Assembly: GCA_015663225.1 (NCBI GenBank)
Contig: DQSO01000182.1
Coordinates: 1-6,022 of the forward strand
Length of the DNA stretch: 6,022 bases
DNA from: Campylobacterales bacterium
GTDB taxonomy: Bacteria; Campylobacterota; Campylobacteria; Campylobacterales; QNZT01
Direction: 5' to 3'
Position numbers and translations under genes: made by a program. Of this stretch, positions 1 to 5,606 are shown piece after piece. Under the pieces are notes generated by a model, which had not been told where the DNA came from, ran no database searches, and saw nothing but the letters and a program-made list of their open reading frames with translations. Positions within the stretch are counted from its first letter, which is position 1; the number at the start of each line of letters is the position of its first letter.

Positions 1-1
1 A

Positions 2-979
2 AAAGATATTTTAAATAGATGTGATTTTTTCAGATTAAAAAAGATATTTAGTTCTATTGGTATTGAGATAGTAGAGGGAGATGATGGTAAGTTTTATCCA
101 CTTTCATATGATGGTGGAAGTGTTGTTAAAACTTTAGAAAACTATGCAAAGAGTTTAAAAGTAGAGATAAAGTTAAACTCAGAAGTTAAAGATATAGAAA
201 AAAAAGATGAAATATTTAAACTTTTTTTAGAAGAAGATGAAATATTGGCAAAAAAAGTTTTGATATGTTCAGGAAGTACAGCTCATAGAAAAATAGGAGT
301 TAGTGATTTAGGATTTAGAGTTGCTCAAAATTTCAATATAAAGCTACATGATAGATTTCCTTCACTTGTACAACTAAACTCACATGATAATGAGTTAAAA
401 CTAGCTAGTGGAGTAAAGATAAAATCTAAAGTAGAACTCTCTATTGACTCACAAAAAGTTGATTTTAAAGAGGGAGATTTACTTTTTACAAACTATGGAT
501 TATCAGGCTTAACTATTTTAGATTTGAGTTATCAAATATCAAAAGCTCATATTAAAGGACAGAGTATTAGACTAGATATTGATTTGCTTCCATTTTTTTC
601 ACATGATAATCTTAAAACTATTTTACAAAGAAGAGATAAATTGCAAATAGATGATTTATCACTATGGTTAAGCCCGATAATAGATCAAAAACTTCATCCA
701 CTTATCTTTAAAAATGCTCGACTAACATCATCTTCAAAAGTAAATAATAAAGTTATAAATTCACTTGTATATGCTATTAAAAAAATCAAGGTAGATATAA
801 GCTCTCCAAGAGATAGTATGTTTGCAGAAGTTGAAGCAGGTGGTGTTGATCTAGTACAATCAACAAATATTAAAAATCTTTATTTTGGAGGTGAAGTTTT
901 AGATGTAGTAGGGGATAGGGGAGGATACAACTTACACTTTGCCTTTGCCTCTGGTCTTATATTAGGAGAGAATATATAG
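2..979 (+). CDS. HI0933/BaiN-family FAD-dependent oxidoreductase, 5' partial
   Basis: The frame is open from the left edge to a TAG at 977-979, giving 325 residues, so the true start lies outside the window. The TTG at 245 is an internal Leu codon: the codons before it encode family sequence, including a KFYP segment at fragment residues 30-33 that matches the usual GRvFP region. Further on are a VLICSGS strand near residue 86 (normally ATGG), a GDLLFTNYGLSG block matching the family GDLLFTHtGISGP, and the C-terminal FAD-contacting block GGEVLDVVGDRGGYN at 296-310. Family members are cytosolic flavoproteins of about 400 residues with an N-terminal Rossmann fold, so about 75 residues are missing. 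Physiological substrates are mostly unknown. Compared with the paralogue at 1605, the loop between GGV and LYF is about 7 residues shorter and lacks the TMxS motif. Family assignment is firm; the reaction is not predictable. Confidence 0.9.
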   Translation, partial: KDILNRCDFFRLKKIFSSIGIEIVEGDDGKFYPLSYDGGSVVKTLENYAKSLKVEIKLNSEVKDIEKKDEIFKLFLEEDEILAKKVLICSGSTAHRKIGVSDLGFRVAQNFNIKLHDRFPSLVQLNSHDNELKLASGVKIKSKVELSIDSQKVDFKEGDLLFTNYGLSGLTILDLSYQISKAHIKGQSIRLDIDLLPFFSHDNLKTILQRRDKLQIDDLSLWLSPIIDQKLHPLIFKNARLTSSSKVNNKVINSLVYAIKKIKVDISSPRDSMFAEVEAGGVDLVQSTNIKNLYFGGEVLDVVGDRGGYNLHFAFASGLILGENI

Positions 980-1504
980 CTACTCTTGTGCTATTTCCCC
1001 ATGACCTTTTTGATAAAAACCTTTACTCTTTCCACAATCAATTTGTATTACATCATTATAATTTGTTCCTTGAATATTATAGGTGCTATAGTGATTAACC
1101 AGTATACATGCAGAATCTGAAACTGTTGTAGTTTCTCCAATATGTATAGATTTTTTCATCTCATATGAAAATGTTTTTATATCATCTTTATAAAAAGATA
1201 TTTTTACACGATCTGATAGTTTATCATATACTATTTTTTCACCAGGTGCATCATCAGGTATCTCAGTAGTTCTAGTTTCACTTACAGTAAATGTTGCACC
1301 ATAATCTGTACCACCAATATCTCCACTATTTATTGAGTTTGTATCTTTACTTGTTGATGGTATCACATAATCCCATGTATCATAGCTAGCACCACTAAAG
1401 CTTTGTGAAGGTGGTGCATATGCACTTGCAGTATCATCGCCACCGCCACCGCCACATCCTGTAAGTCCAAATAAAATAAGTATCAAATATGTATATAATT
1501 TCAT
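980..1504 (-). CDS. Predicted lipoprotein, 174 aa, function unknown
   Basis: The N-terminus is a short lipoprotein signal peptide: Lys at 2, a hydrophobic stretch at 7-14, and the lipobox LTGC with the lipidated Cys at 17. The residue after it is Gly rather than Asp, so an inner-membrane retention signal is not evident and the outer membrane is the likelier destination (inference). Five glycines and two aspartates follow (18-24), then a Ser/Thr/Asp-rich linker and a segment YDTWDYVIPS at 41-50. The rest looks like a small beta-rich domain. Cys133 and Cys157 are the only other cysteines and could form a disulfide. The ATG at 1504 is preceded by AAGAGGA at a good Shine-Dalgarno distance. The gene is convergent with the upstream flavoprotein, the stops abutting at 979/980, and divergent from the gene at 1605. 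I do not recognise a named family; lipoproteins with a similar DTWDY segment seem familiar from Campylobacterota, but that is memory, not a search. Confidence 0.85.
   Translation of the reverse strand: MKLYTYLILILFGLTGCGGGGGDDTASAYAPPSQSFSGASYDTWDYVIPSTSKDTNSINSGDIGGTDYGATFTVSETRTTEIPDDAPGEKIVYDKLSDRVKISFYKDDIKTFSYEMKKSIHIGETTTVSDSACILVNHYSTYNIQGTNYNDVIQIDCGKSKGFYQKGHGEIAQE
1438..1455. repeat. Three tandem copies of CGCCAC encoding Gly-Gly units
   Basis: CGCCAC occurs three times without interruption or mismatch on the + strand. Read on the - strand it encodes most of the five-glycine run immediately after the lipidated cysteine of the 980-1504 lipoprotein. It is conspicuously GC-rich against the AT-rich surroundings. 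Because the unit is 6 bp, gain or loss of a copy would add or remove two glycines without shifting the frame. Confidence 0.7.
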
Positions 1505-1543
1505 AATAAGTCCTCTTTTGCTACTTGTAATATCGACATAAAT

Positions 1544-1572
1544 AGTATAAAATAAACAAGATATATCTTAAA
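1544..1572 (-). promoter_or_regulatory. Possible sigma-70 promoter of the 174-aa lipoprotein
   Basis: On the - strand a TATACT box (1544-1549) lies 40 bp upstream of the lipoprotein ATG, with TTTAAG (1567-1572) 17 bp further upstream as a poor -35. Campylobacterota promoters often lack a strong -35, so the -10 carries most of the weight. The same bases hold an overlapping + strand TATAAA (1546-1551), which may be the -10 of the divergent flavoprotein gene. AT-rich DNA yields such boxes by chance. Confidence 0.35.
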
Positions 1573-1604
1573 ATCAAGAAAAATTTAATAAGTAGAGTAT
1601 AAAT

Positions 1605-2723
1605 GTGATAAAAAGTAATATAATTATTATAGGTGCAGGTGCGAGTGGACTTATGTTTGCATCAACTTCATCAGATAAAGATTTTGTGATAATAGAGTCA
1701 AATAAGAGCATTGGTGTAAAGATACAAGTTAGTGGTGGTGGAAAATGTAATCTAACAAATAAAAATATAAATGTTTCCAATTTCTTAGGTAGTGCTACTT
1801 TTATAAAACCAGCTCTTTTAAACTTTACAAATAAAAATACACTTGAATTTTTTAAAGATATACCTCTAGTTGTAAGAAATAGTAGTCAATATTTTTGTAA
1901 AAATAGTGCTAAAGATGTTTTAAACAAATTTTCTAACTCAATTGATATAAAAAATATATATTTTGAGCATCTTGTTACTGATGTAGAGTTTAAAGATGGA
2001 TATTTTACTGTTATAACCAATAGAGATAAGTTTCAAGCTAAAAAACTTATAGTTGCTAGTGGTGGAGTTAGTTTTAAAGAGATAGGTGCAAGTGATATAG
2101 GATATAAGATAGCTAAAAGTTTTGGTCATGATATTGTTAGTGTCAAACCTGCACTTGTTGGTTTAACTCTCCAAAAAAATGAATTTTGGATGAAAAAACT
2201 TTCTGGAATATCTTTTAAAGCAAAAGTAACACTAAAAGACAAAATTTTCATAGATGAGCTACTGTTTACATATAAAGGCATAAGTGGACCACTTGTTTTA
2301 AATACATCAGTATATTGGGAAAAGGGAACTATAATTTTAGATTTTTTACCTAACAGTGAGCTAAAATTTGATTATCCAAATAGACAAATATCATCTAACT
2401 TAAAACTTCCTAAAAGATTTATAAAAGAGTTTTTAGACTCTATAGGTTTAGAGGATAAAAAAGTATCTCTACTTACAAAGGAGGAGTTAAAAAAACTATC
2501 AAAGATTAAAAATTATGAGTTTGCACCTGCTGGAGATTTTGGATATAAAAAGGCAGAAGTTACAAAAGGTGGTATAGATACTAGTGATATTGACCCTTAT
2601 ACTATGCAAAGTAGATTTCAAGATGGTCTTTATTTTATAGGAGAGTGTCTAGATGTTACGGGAGAGTTAGGTGGATACAACTTCCAATGGGCATTTTCAA
2701 GTGCAAATATGGTAAAAATATAA
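1605..2723 (+). CDS. HI0933/BaiN-family FAD-dependent oxidoreductase, complete
   Basis: A complete 372-residue cytosolic flavoprotein. The N-terminus is a Rossmann beta-alpha-beta unit with GAGASG at 10-15 and the ribose-binding acidic end VIIES at 28-32. A GVKIQVSGGGKCNLTN block follows at 37-52, corresponding to the family GrKilisGgGRCNlTN signature. Then come ASGGVSFKEIG (151-161), FTYKGISGP (221-229), GGIDTSDIDPYTMQS (322-336) and GECLDVTGELGGYN (346-359), the C-terminal FAD contact. In place of the common FP segment it has SSQYFCKNSAKDVL near 93-106. The start is GTG: an in-frame TAG at 1593-1595 rules out a longer form, and the ATG at 1603 runs straight into TGA. A weak Shine-Dalgarno AGTAGAG sits just upstream. 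It is a clearly diverged paralogue of the gene ending at 979. Relatives have been linked to diverse redox reactions, so the substrate stays open. Confidence 0.95.
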   Translation: MIKSNIIIIGAGASGLMFASTSSDKDFVIIESNKSIGVKIQVSGGGKCNLTNKNINVSNFLGSATFIKPALLNFTNKNTLEFFKDIPLVVRNSSQYFCKNSAKDVLNKFSNSIDIKNIYFEHLVTDVEFKDGYFTVITNRDKFQAKKLIVASGGVSFKEIGASDIGYKIAKSFGHDIVSVKPALVGLTLQKNEFWMKKLSGISFKAKVTLKDKIFIDELLFTYKGISGPLVLNTSVYWEKGTIILDFLPNSELKFDYPNRQISSNLKLPKRFIKEFLDSIGLEDKKVSLLTKEELKKLSKIKNYEFAPAGDFGYKKAEVTKGGIDTSDIDPYTMQSRFQDGLYFIGECLDVTGELGGYNFQWAFSSANMVKI

Positions 2724-2769
2724 AAAAACTTAAAAATTTTATTTAAAAGTAAATTTTTACTAAAAACTA

Positions 2770-2798
2770 TAGACAAATAATTTTTTTTTATGTATACT
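2770..2798 (+). promoter_or_regulatory. Sigma-70-type promoter of the 50-aa lipoprotein
   Basis: TAGACA at 2770-2775 (5 of 6 to TTGACA) and TATACT at 2793-2798 (5 of 6 to TATAAT) are separated by exactly 17 bp. Transcription would start near 2805, leaving a leader of about 26 nt that includes the AAGGA ribosome-binding site at 2820-2824. The spacer contains nine consecutive T (2781-2789). T-rich DNA upstream of the -10 is typical of Campylobacterota promoters. This is the best sigma-70 candidate in the window. Confidence 0.65.
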
Positions 2799-2830
2799 AG
2801 TTAATGAAATTCAATTTAAAAGGATGTAGA

Positions 2831-2983
2831 ATGAAAAAATTTATTCTAAGTGTATTGGTAGTATCAGCAGCGGCTTTAATCTCAGGTTGTACTCCAACTT
2901 GTGAAGCTCAAAAACCAGTAGTTAAGCCTGTACCGGCTCCAGCTCCAGTTATTATTGACGAAAAAACAGGTGCTGTAAAGTAA
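2831..2983 (+). CDS. Small proline-rich lipoprotein, 50 aa
   Basis: A 50-codon gene from ATG 2831 to TAA 2981-2983. It starts MKKF, continues with a hydrophobic stretch at 5-17, and has the lipobox LISGC with the lipidated Cys at 20, so the mature protein is only about 31 residues. That part carries a second cysteine at 24, an alternating PVVKPVPAPAPV segment at 29-40, and a charged tail IIDEKTGAVK. The residue after Cys20 is Thr, which does not suggest inner-membrane retention. AAGGA at 2820-2824 lies 6 bases before the ATG, a good promoter lies at 2770-2798 and a hairpin terminator follows, so it reads as an independent one-gene transcript. The Ala/Pro stretch could act as a spacer through or along the cell wall (inference). 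No named family recognised. Upstream signals, lipobox and downstream terminator together make a real gene likely despite the size. Confidence 0.85.
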   Translation: MKKFILSVLVVSAAALISGCTPTCEAQKPVVKPVPAPAPVIIDEKTGAVK

Positions 2984-2992
2984 TTTGTTTTA

Positions 2993-3032
2993 AATAAGAT
3001 CATGAAGGTTTATCTTCATGGCTTATTGTTTT
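2993..3032. terminator. Probable bidirectional terminator between small lipoprotein and flgK
   Basis: A perfect 7-bp stem CATGAAG (3001-3007) / CTTCATG (3014-3020) with a 6-nt loop is extended by AATAAG (2993-2998) / CTTATT (3022-3027), with a small asymmetric internal bulge between the two stems. On the + strand it is followed by GTTTTAT, a short U-rich tail; on the - strand the tail is TTATTT, also modest. The outer arm contains the TAA stop of flgK (3023-3025). It sits between two converging transcription units, as expected for a shared terminator. Confidence 0.75.
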
Positions 3033-4834
3033 ATGCTTAGTAGTGTACTTAACATCTGATCTATAGTTGTTATAATTTTTGCACTAGATTGATAAGCAGT
3101 TTGATATTTCATTAAATTCATTAATTCCTCATCCATATCGACATCACTTACAGATTTTAATCTTTGATTTATGCTATTGTCTAAAGACTCAGTAGCATCA
3201 TGACTTATTTTAGCATTTGTAGCATCAGTTGCAATATTTGAAACTGTAAATCTATAAAATTCCTCTAAAGTTTGACTACTACTTGTACCATTTGCTCTTG
3301 TAAAATTAATACTTTCATATTGCAATGTAACCATATCATTAGCTAAATCATTATTTCCATCTATTGGTGCTTTAAAAGATTGAAGATTTAATGGATTTTC
3401 TTTAATATCATATGCAATGTTTATATCTTTTGCACTACTTCCTTCAAAAAATCTGCTAAATCCACTATATCCAGCAAAGTTAGTATTATTGTCTTCAATA
3501 GCAACATAATAACCATCAACTCCATCTTTTTGTTCAATAGTGAAAGTGTTATTTACCATTTTTGCTTCAAAAAAGTCATTTAAATCATTGGTTGCATCAT
3601 TATCCTCATTGTCATCTATTTCAGCATTTATTTTTGAGATTAGACTATCGGCAGTTCCATCATTTAAAGTAGTGTTTTCATCAATACTTATTGCTCTTTT
3701 TGATACAATTTCACCTTGATTATTGTAAATAACTATATTAAAATCACCTTTATTTATATCAGCAACTTCAGCTAATTTAGTATCATGATCTATCTCATAT
3801 GCTTGTGATTGCATTTTTTCTTTAGCACTTGATGCATATATAGAGTTGGTTTTTTGTATTAAACCTTTTGCCAATGTATCAATATCATCAATATAATTTT
3901 GAATCTTTGAATTGACACTTTTAGCTTCTGAATCTAGTTCGCTACCTCGTAAAGATACAATAGCACCTAGTTTACCACCTCTTATTTTAGAAGTAAAGTC
4001 AATAAGATGTCCATCATGAGAGCTATAAGTTGCACTATTAAATTTATTGGTAGAGTTTATTTCTATGGGATGATATGTTGTCCCATCAACTATATTAAAA
4101 CCTTGTATATTAATACTATAACTATTTCCCATATCTGTTCGTTGTGAAATATCTTTATTTAGTTGACCTTTGAAAACTGATATATTAAGAAGTTTATTCA
4201 TCTTTATTTCAACTTGATCTCTTTGATCTCTTAGATCGTTTGCATTACCTTGTCTAACATTTTCAATTTTATTGATATTTTTATTTATCTCAACAATCTC
4301 TCGTGCAAGTTTATTTACCTCATTAATTCCCTCTTTAAACTCTTCATTTAGCCTATCTTGTAAAGATTCTAGTTTTTGGCTTGTATCATTTAGAGTATTT
4401 GTAAGCTTTTGGGTATTGTTTGCCAAAACAACTTTTTGTGCTGAACTATTTGGATCTTTTGAAAGATCACTCCAAGATGAAAAAAAATCTTGCAGATCTT
4501 TTGCAATACCTAAATCTTGCAAATCTGGGAAGTAATCACTGACCTCTTCTAAAGTTGTTTGGGTATATGAAGTAAATTCTAACTCAGATTGACTCCCTCT
4601 ATACCTGTTGAAAATATATTCATCATGTACTCTTGTAATAGTATCTACAATTACACCATTTCCAACATCACCTGGAATATTATGCAGAGGTGCTTGTGCT
4701 TGTTGACTTATTCTTTGTTTAGAGTATCCGGGTGTATTTGCATTTGATATATTGTGACTCGTTGTATTGATTCCAGATTGTGCAGTATTAAGCCCACTAT
4801 ACCCTATATTTAGTGAGTTAAAGATACTAGCCAC
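3023..4834 (-). CDS. flgK: Flagellar hook-associated protein FlgK (HAP1)
   Basis: FlgK is exported through the flagellar type III system and forms the first junction ring between hook and filament. The protein has 603 residues. The N-terminal axial-family helix is clear (SLNIGYSGLNTAQSGIN, 7-23), with the rod/hook signature HNISNANTPGYSKQR at 27-41. Residues 130-215 are rich in predicted helix and coiled coil. The middle is the variable surface domain and includes an acidic low-complexity stretch at 407-420 (DDNEDNDATNDLND). The C-terminal helix needed for axial polymerisation is at 568-603, with DEELMNLMKYQTAYQSSAK matching the family. The start is GTG; its G is the last base of the flgN TAG stop, so the two genes overlap by 1 nt and are probably translationally coupled. 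No strong Shine-Dalgarno is seen. The stop codon lies inside the terminator hairpin. Transcription most likely comes from the sigma-28 promoter before flgN. No flgL follows here. Confidence 0.97.
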   Translation of the reverse strand: MASIFNSLNIGYSGLNTAQSGINTTSHNISNANTPGYSKQRISQQAQAPLHNIPGDVGNGVIVDTITRVHDEYIFNRYRGSQSELEFTSYTQTTLEEVSDYFPDLQDLGIAKDLQDFFSSWSDLSKDPNSSAQKVVLANNTQKLTNTLNDTSQKLESLQDRLNEEFKEGINEVNKLAREIVEINKNINKIENVRQGNANDLRDQRDQVEIKMNKLLNISVFKGQLNKDISQRTDMGNSYSINIQGFNIVDGTTYHPIEINSTNKFNSATYSSHDGHLIDFTSKIRGGKLGAIVSLRGSELDSEAKSVNSKIQNYIDDIDTLAKGLIQKTNSIYASSAKEKMQSQAYEIDHDTKLAEVADINKGDFNIVIYNNQGEIVSKRAISIDENTTLNDGTADSLISKINAEIDDNEDNDATNDLNDFFEAKMVNNTFTIEQKDGVDGYYVAIEDNNTNFAGYSGFSRFFEGSSAKDINIAYDIKENPLNLQSFKAPIDGNNDLANDMVTLQYESINFTRANGTSSSQTLEEFYRFTVSNIATDATNAKISHDATESLDNSINQRLKSVSDVDMDEELMNLMKYQTAYQSSAKIITTIDQMLSTLLSIKQ

Positions 4835-5259
4835 TATGCACTCACTCTTAGTATTGAAGCTGGTTTTGGTCTACTAATCTCATAACCACTACGGTCAAGT
4901 TTAAACATTTCATCAAATAATGATGTATAAAATTCATTTATTTTTACAACAAATTTTGCATAAATTTTATTTTTTTCTTTTAAAATAGTAAGATTTTCTT
5001 TAAGCTTATTTAGTAAATCTGTATCATTATCGCTCATGATGTTTTCTAAAGGTTCATCAGAATTTGTAGTTAATTTTATAAGAGAATCATTTAAAAGTGA
5101 TTTATTTGTTTCAAAAGATACTATCAAGTGATCCTTCTCATCTACTCTTTTTTCTATCTTTTCATGAAGCGATAGTTTAATATCTTCTATATCTTTTATA
5201 GTTAAATCTATCAGTTTTGTAATATCATTTATCGCATTTTGTATATAAATTGTTATCAT
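4834..5259 (-). CDS. flgN: FlgN-like flagellar export chaperone
   Basis: This is a 141-residue, almost entirely helical, charged protein with Leu/Ile heptad-like spacing throughout (for example residues 13-60 and 82-120), as in FlgN. FlgN binds the C-termini of the hook-filament junction proteins FlgK and FlgL in the cytoplasm and delivers them to the export gate. There is no signal peptide or membrane segment. The C-terminal part (KNKIYAKFVVKINEFY at 96-111, RSGYE at 123-127) resembles the end of the FlgN domain. Sequence similarity in this family is weak, so the call rests largely on context: the gene lies directly before flgK with a 1-nt overlap, the position FlgN occupies in Campylobacter. 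The ATG at 5259 is preceded by AAAGGA (5265-5270) with a 5-base gap. A sigma-28 promoter lies immediately upstream. Confidence 0.82.
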   Translation of the reverse strand: MITIYIQNAINDITKLIDLTIKDIEDIKLSLHEKIEKRVDEKDHLIVSFETNKSLLNDSLIKLTTNSDEPLENIMSDNDTDLLNKLKENLTILKEKNKIYAKFVVKINEFYTSLFDEMFKLDRSGYEISRPKPASILRVSA

Positions 5260-5283
5260 AGTAATCCTTTCTGAACTACTAGT

Positions 5284-5310
5284 ATATCGGCATTTTGAGT
5301 AAAAACTTTA
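5284..5310 (-). promoter_or_regulatory. Sigma-28 (FliA) promoter for flgN-flgK
   Basis: On the - strand, TAAAGTTT (5303-5310), an 11-bp spacer and GCCGATAT (5284-5291) match the bacterial FliA consensus TAAAGTTT-N11-GCCGATAA at 15 of 16 positions with the exact spacing. Initiation would fall around 5276-5278, giving a leader of about 18 nt that still contains the AAAGGA ribosome-binding site of flgN. The -35 element begins 8 bp after the flgJ stop codon. The match is too good for chance in a 59-bp gap in front of a flagellar operon. Confidence 0.9.
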
Positions 5311-5318
5311 GCTTTTTT

Positions 5319-5606
5319 TTATGAATTTTGTTGCTCTTTTAGGAAGTTAAATAAAAGTTGTGAAAATCCAAATCCACCACTTAAAGATCTACTCATAGTA
5401 TCGTTATACATTGAGTTATATATCTTATCTCCAACATCTTTTCCAAAGATTGAGTTCTCTCTTTTTAGTGAAATGTCAAGTATTTTTTTAATTAAAAATG
5501 ATTCAAAAGCATCAGTACTCTCTTTTAGCTTTATATCATTTTGAGTATTAACTTTAAAGTTTTTTCCATCAAGTGATGAGAGAACAACAGAGTTATCAAT
5601 ATTCAC
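5319..5606 (-). CDS. flgJ: FlgJ-like rod-binding protein, single-domain form
   Basis: A 95-residue protein whose residues 29-90 match the rod-binding domain of FlgJ: ESTDAFESFLIKKIL (29-43) followed by the Gly-rich C-terminal part MSRSLSGGFGFSQLL (71-85). FlgJ helps assemble the flagellar rod in the periplasm. In Salmonella-type FlgJ a muramidase domain follows (about 310 residues in all). It is absent here, as is usual in Campylobacterota and alphaproteobacteria, where a separate enzyme must open the peptidoglycan. The start is GTG at 5604-5606, immediately after the flgI TAG with no base between, and it is set by a strong GGAGGT at 5614-5619. It is co-transcribed with flgI. The stop (TAA, 5319-5321) is followed by a run of A and then the sigma-28 promoter. 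Confidence 0.9.
   Translation of the reverse strand: MNIDNSVVLSSLDGKNFKVNTQNDIKLKESTDAFESFLIKKILDISLKRENSIFGKDVGDKIYNSMYNDTMSRSLSGGFGFSQLLFNFLKEQQNS

Noticed and set aside
245..247. TTG as the start of the first flavoprotein
   Set aside because: The same frame is open without a stop back to base 2 and the upstream codons encode conserved family sequence, so this is an internal Leu codon.
1603..1605. ATG overlapping the GTG start of the second flavoprotein
   Set aside because: The next codon is TGA, so it encodes nothing and is out of frame with the flavoprotein.
1574..1780. 68-codon frame on the - strand
   Set aside because: It lies antisense over the N-terminal Rossmann region of the flavoprotein at 1605; no ribosome-binding site or family features support it.
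1938..2129. 63-codon frame on the - strand
   Set aside because: Antisense to conserved flavoprotein coding sequence, with low-complexity Lys/Ile/Tyr/Ser composition typical of chance frames in AT-rich DNA.
2732..2761. Inverted repeats (8-bp AAAAATTT/AAATTTTT and AGTAAA-TT-TTTACT) after the second flavoprotein as a terminator
   Set aside because: The stems are almost purely A/T, one loop is only 2 nt, and no U-rich tail follows in the right place; too weak to call.
4272..4535. 87-codon frame on the + strand
   Set aside because: Antisense to the helical region of flgK; a Ser/Phe-rich chance translation.
5313..5320. T8 tract (A8 on the - strand) after flgJ as a phase-variation site
   Set aside because: It lies outside both the flgJ coding region, apart from the stop codon, and the sigma-28 elements, so slippage would change neither frame nor promoter spacing.
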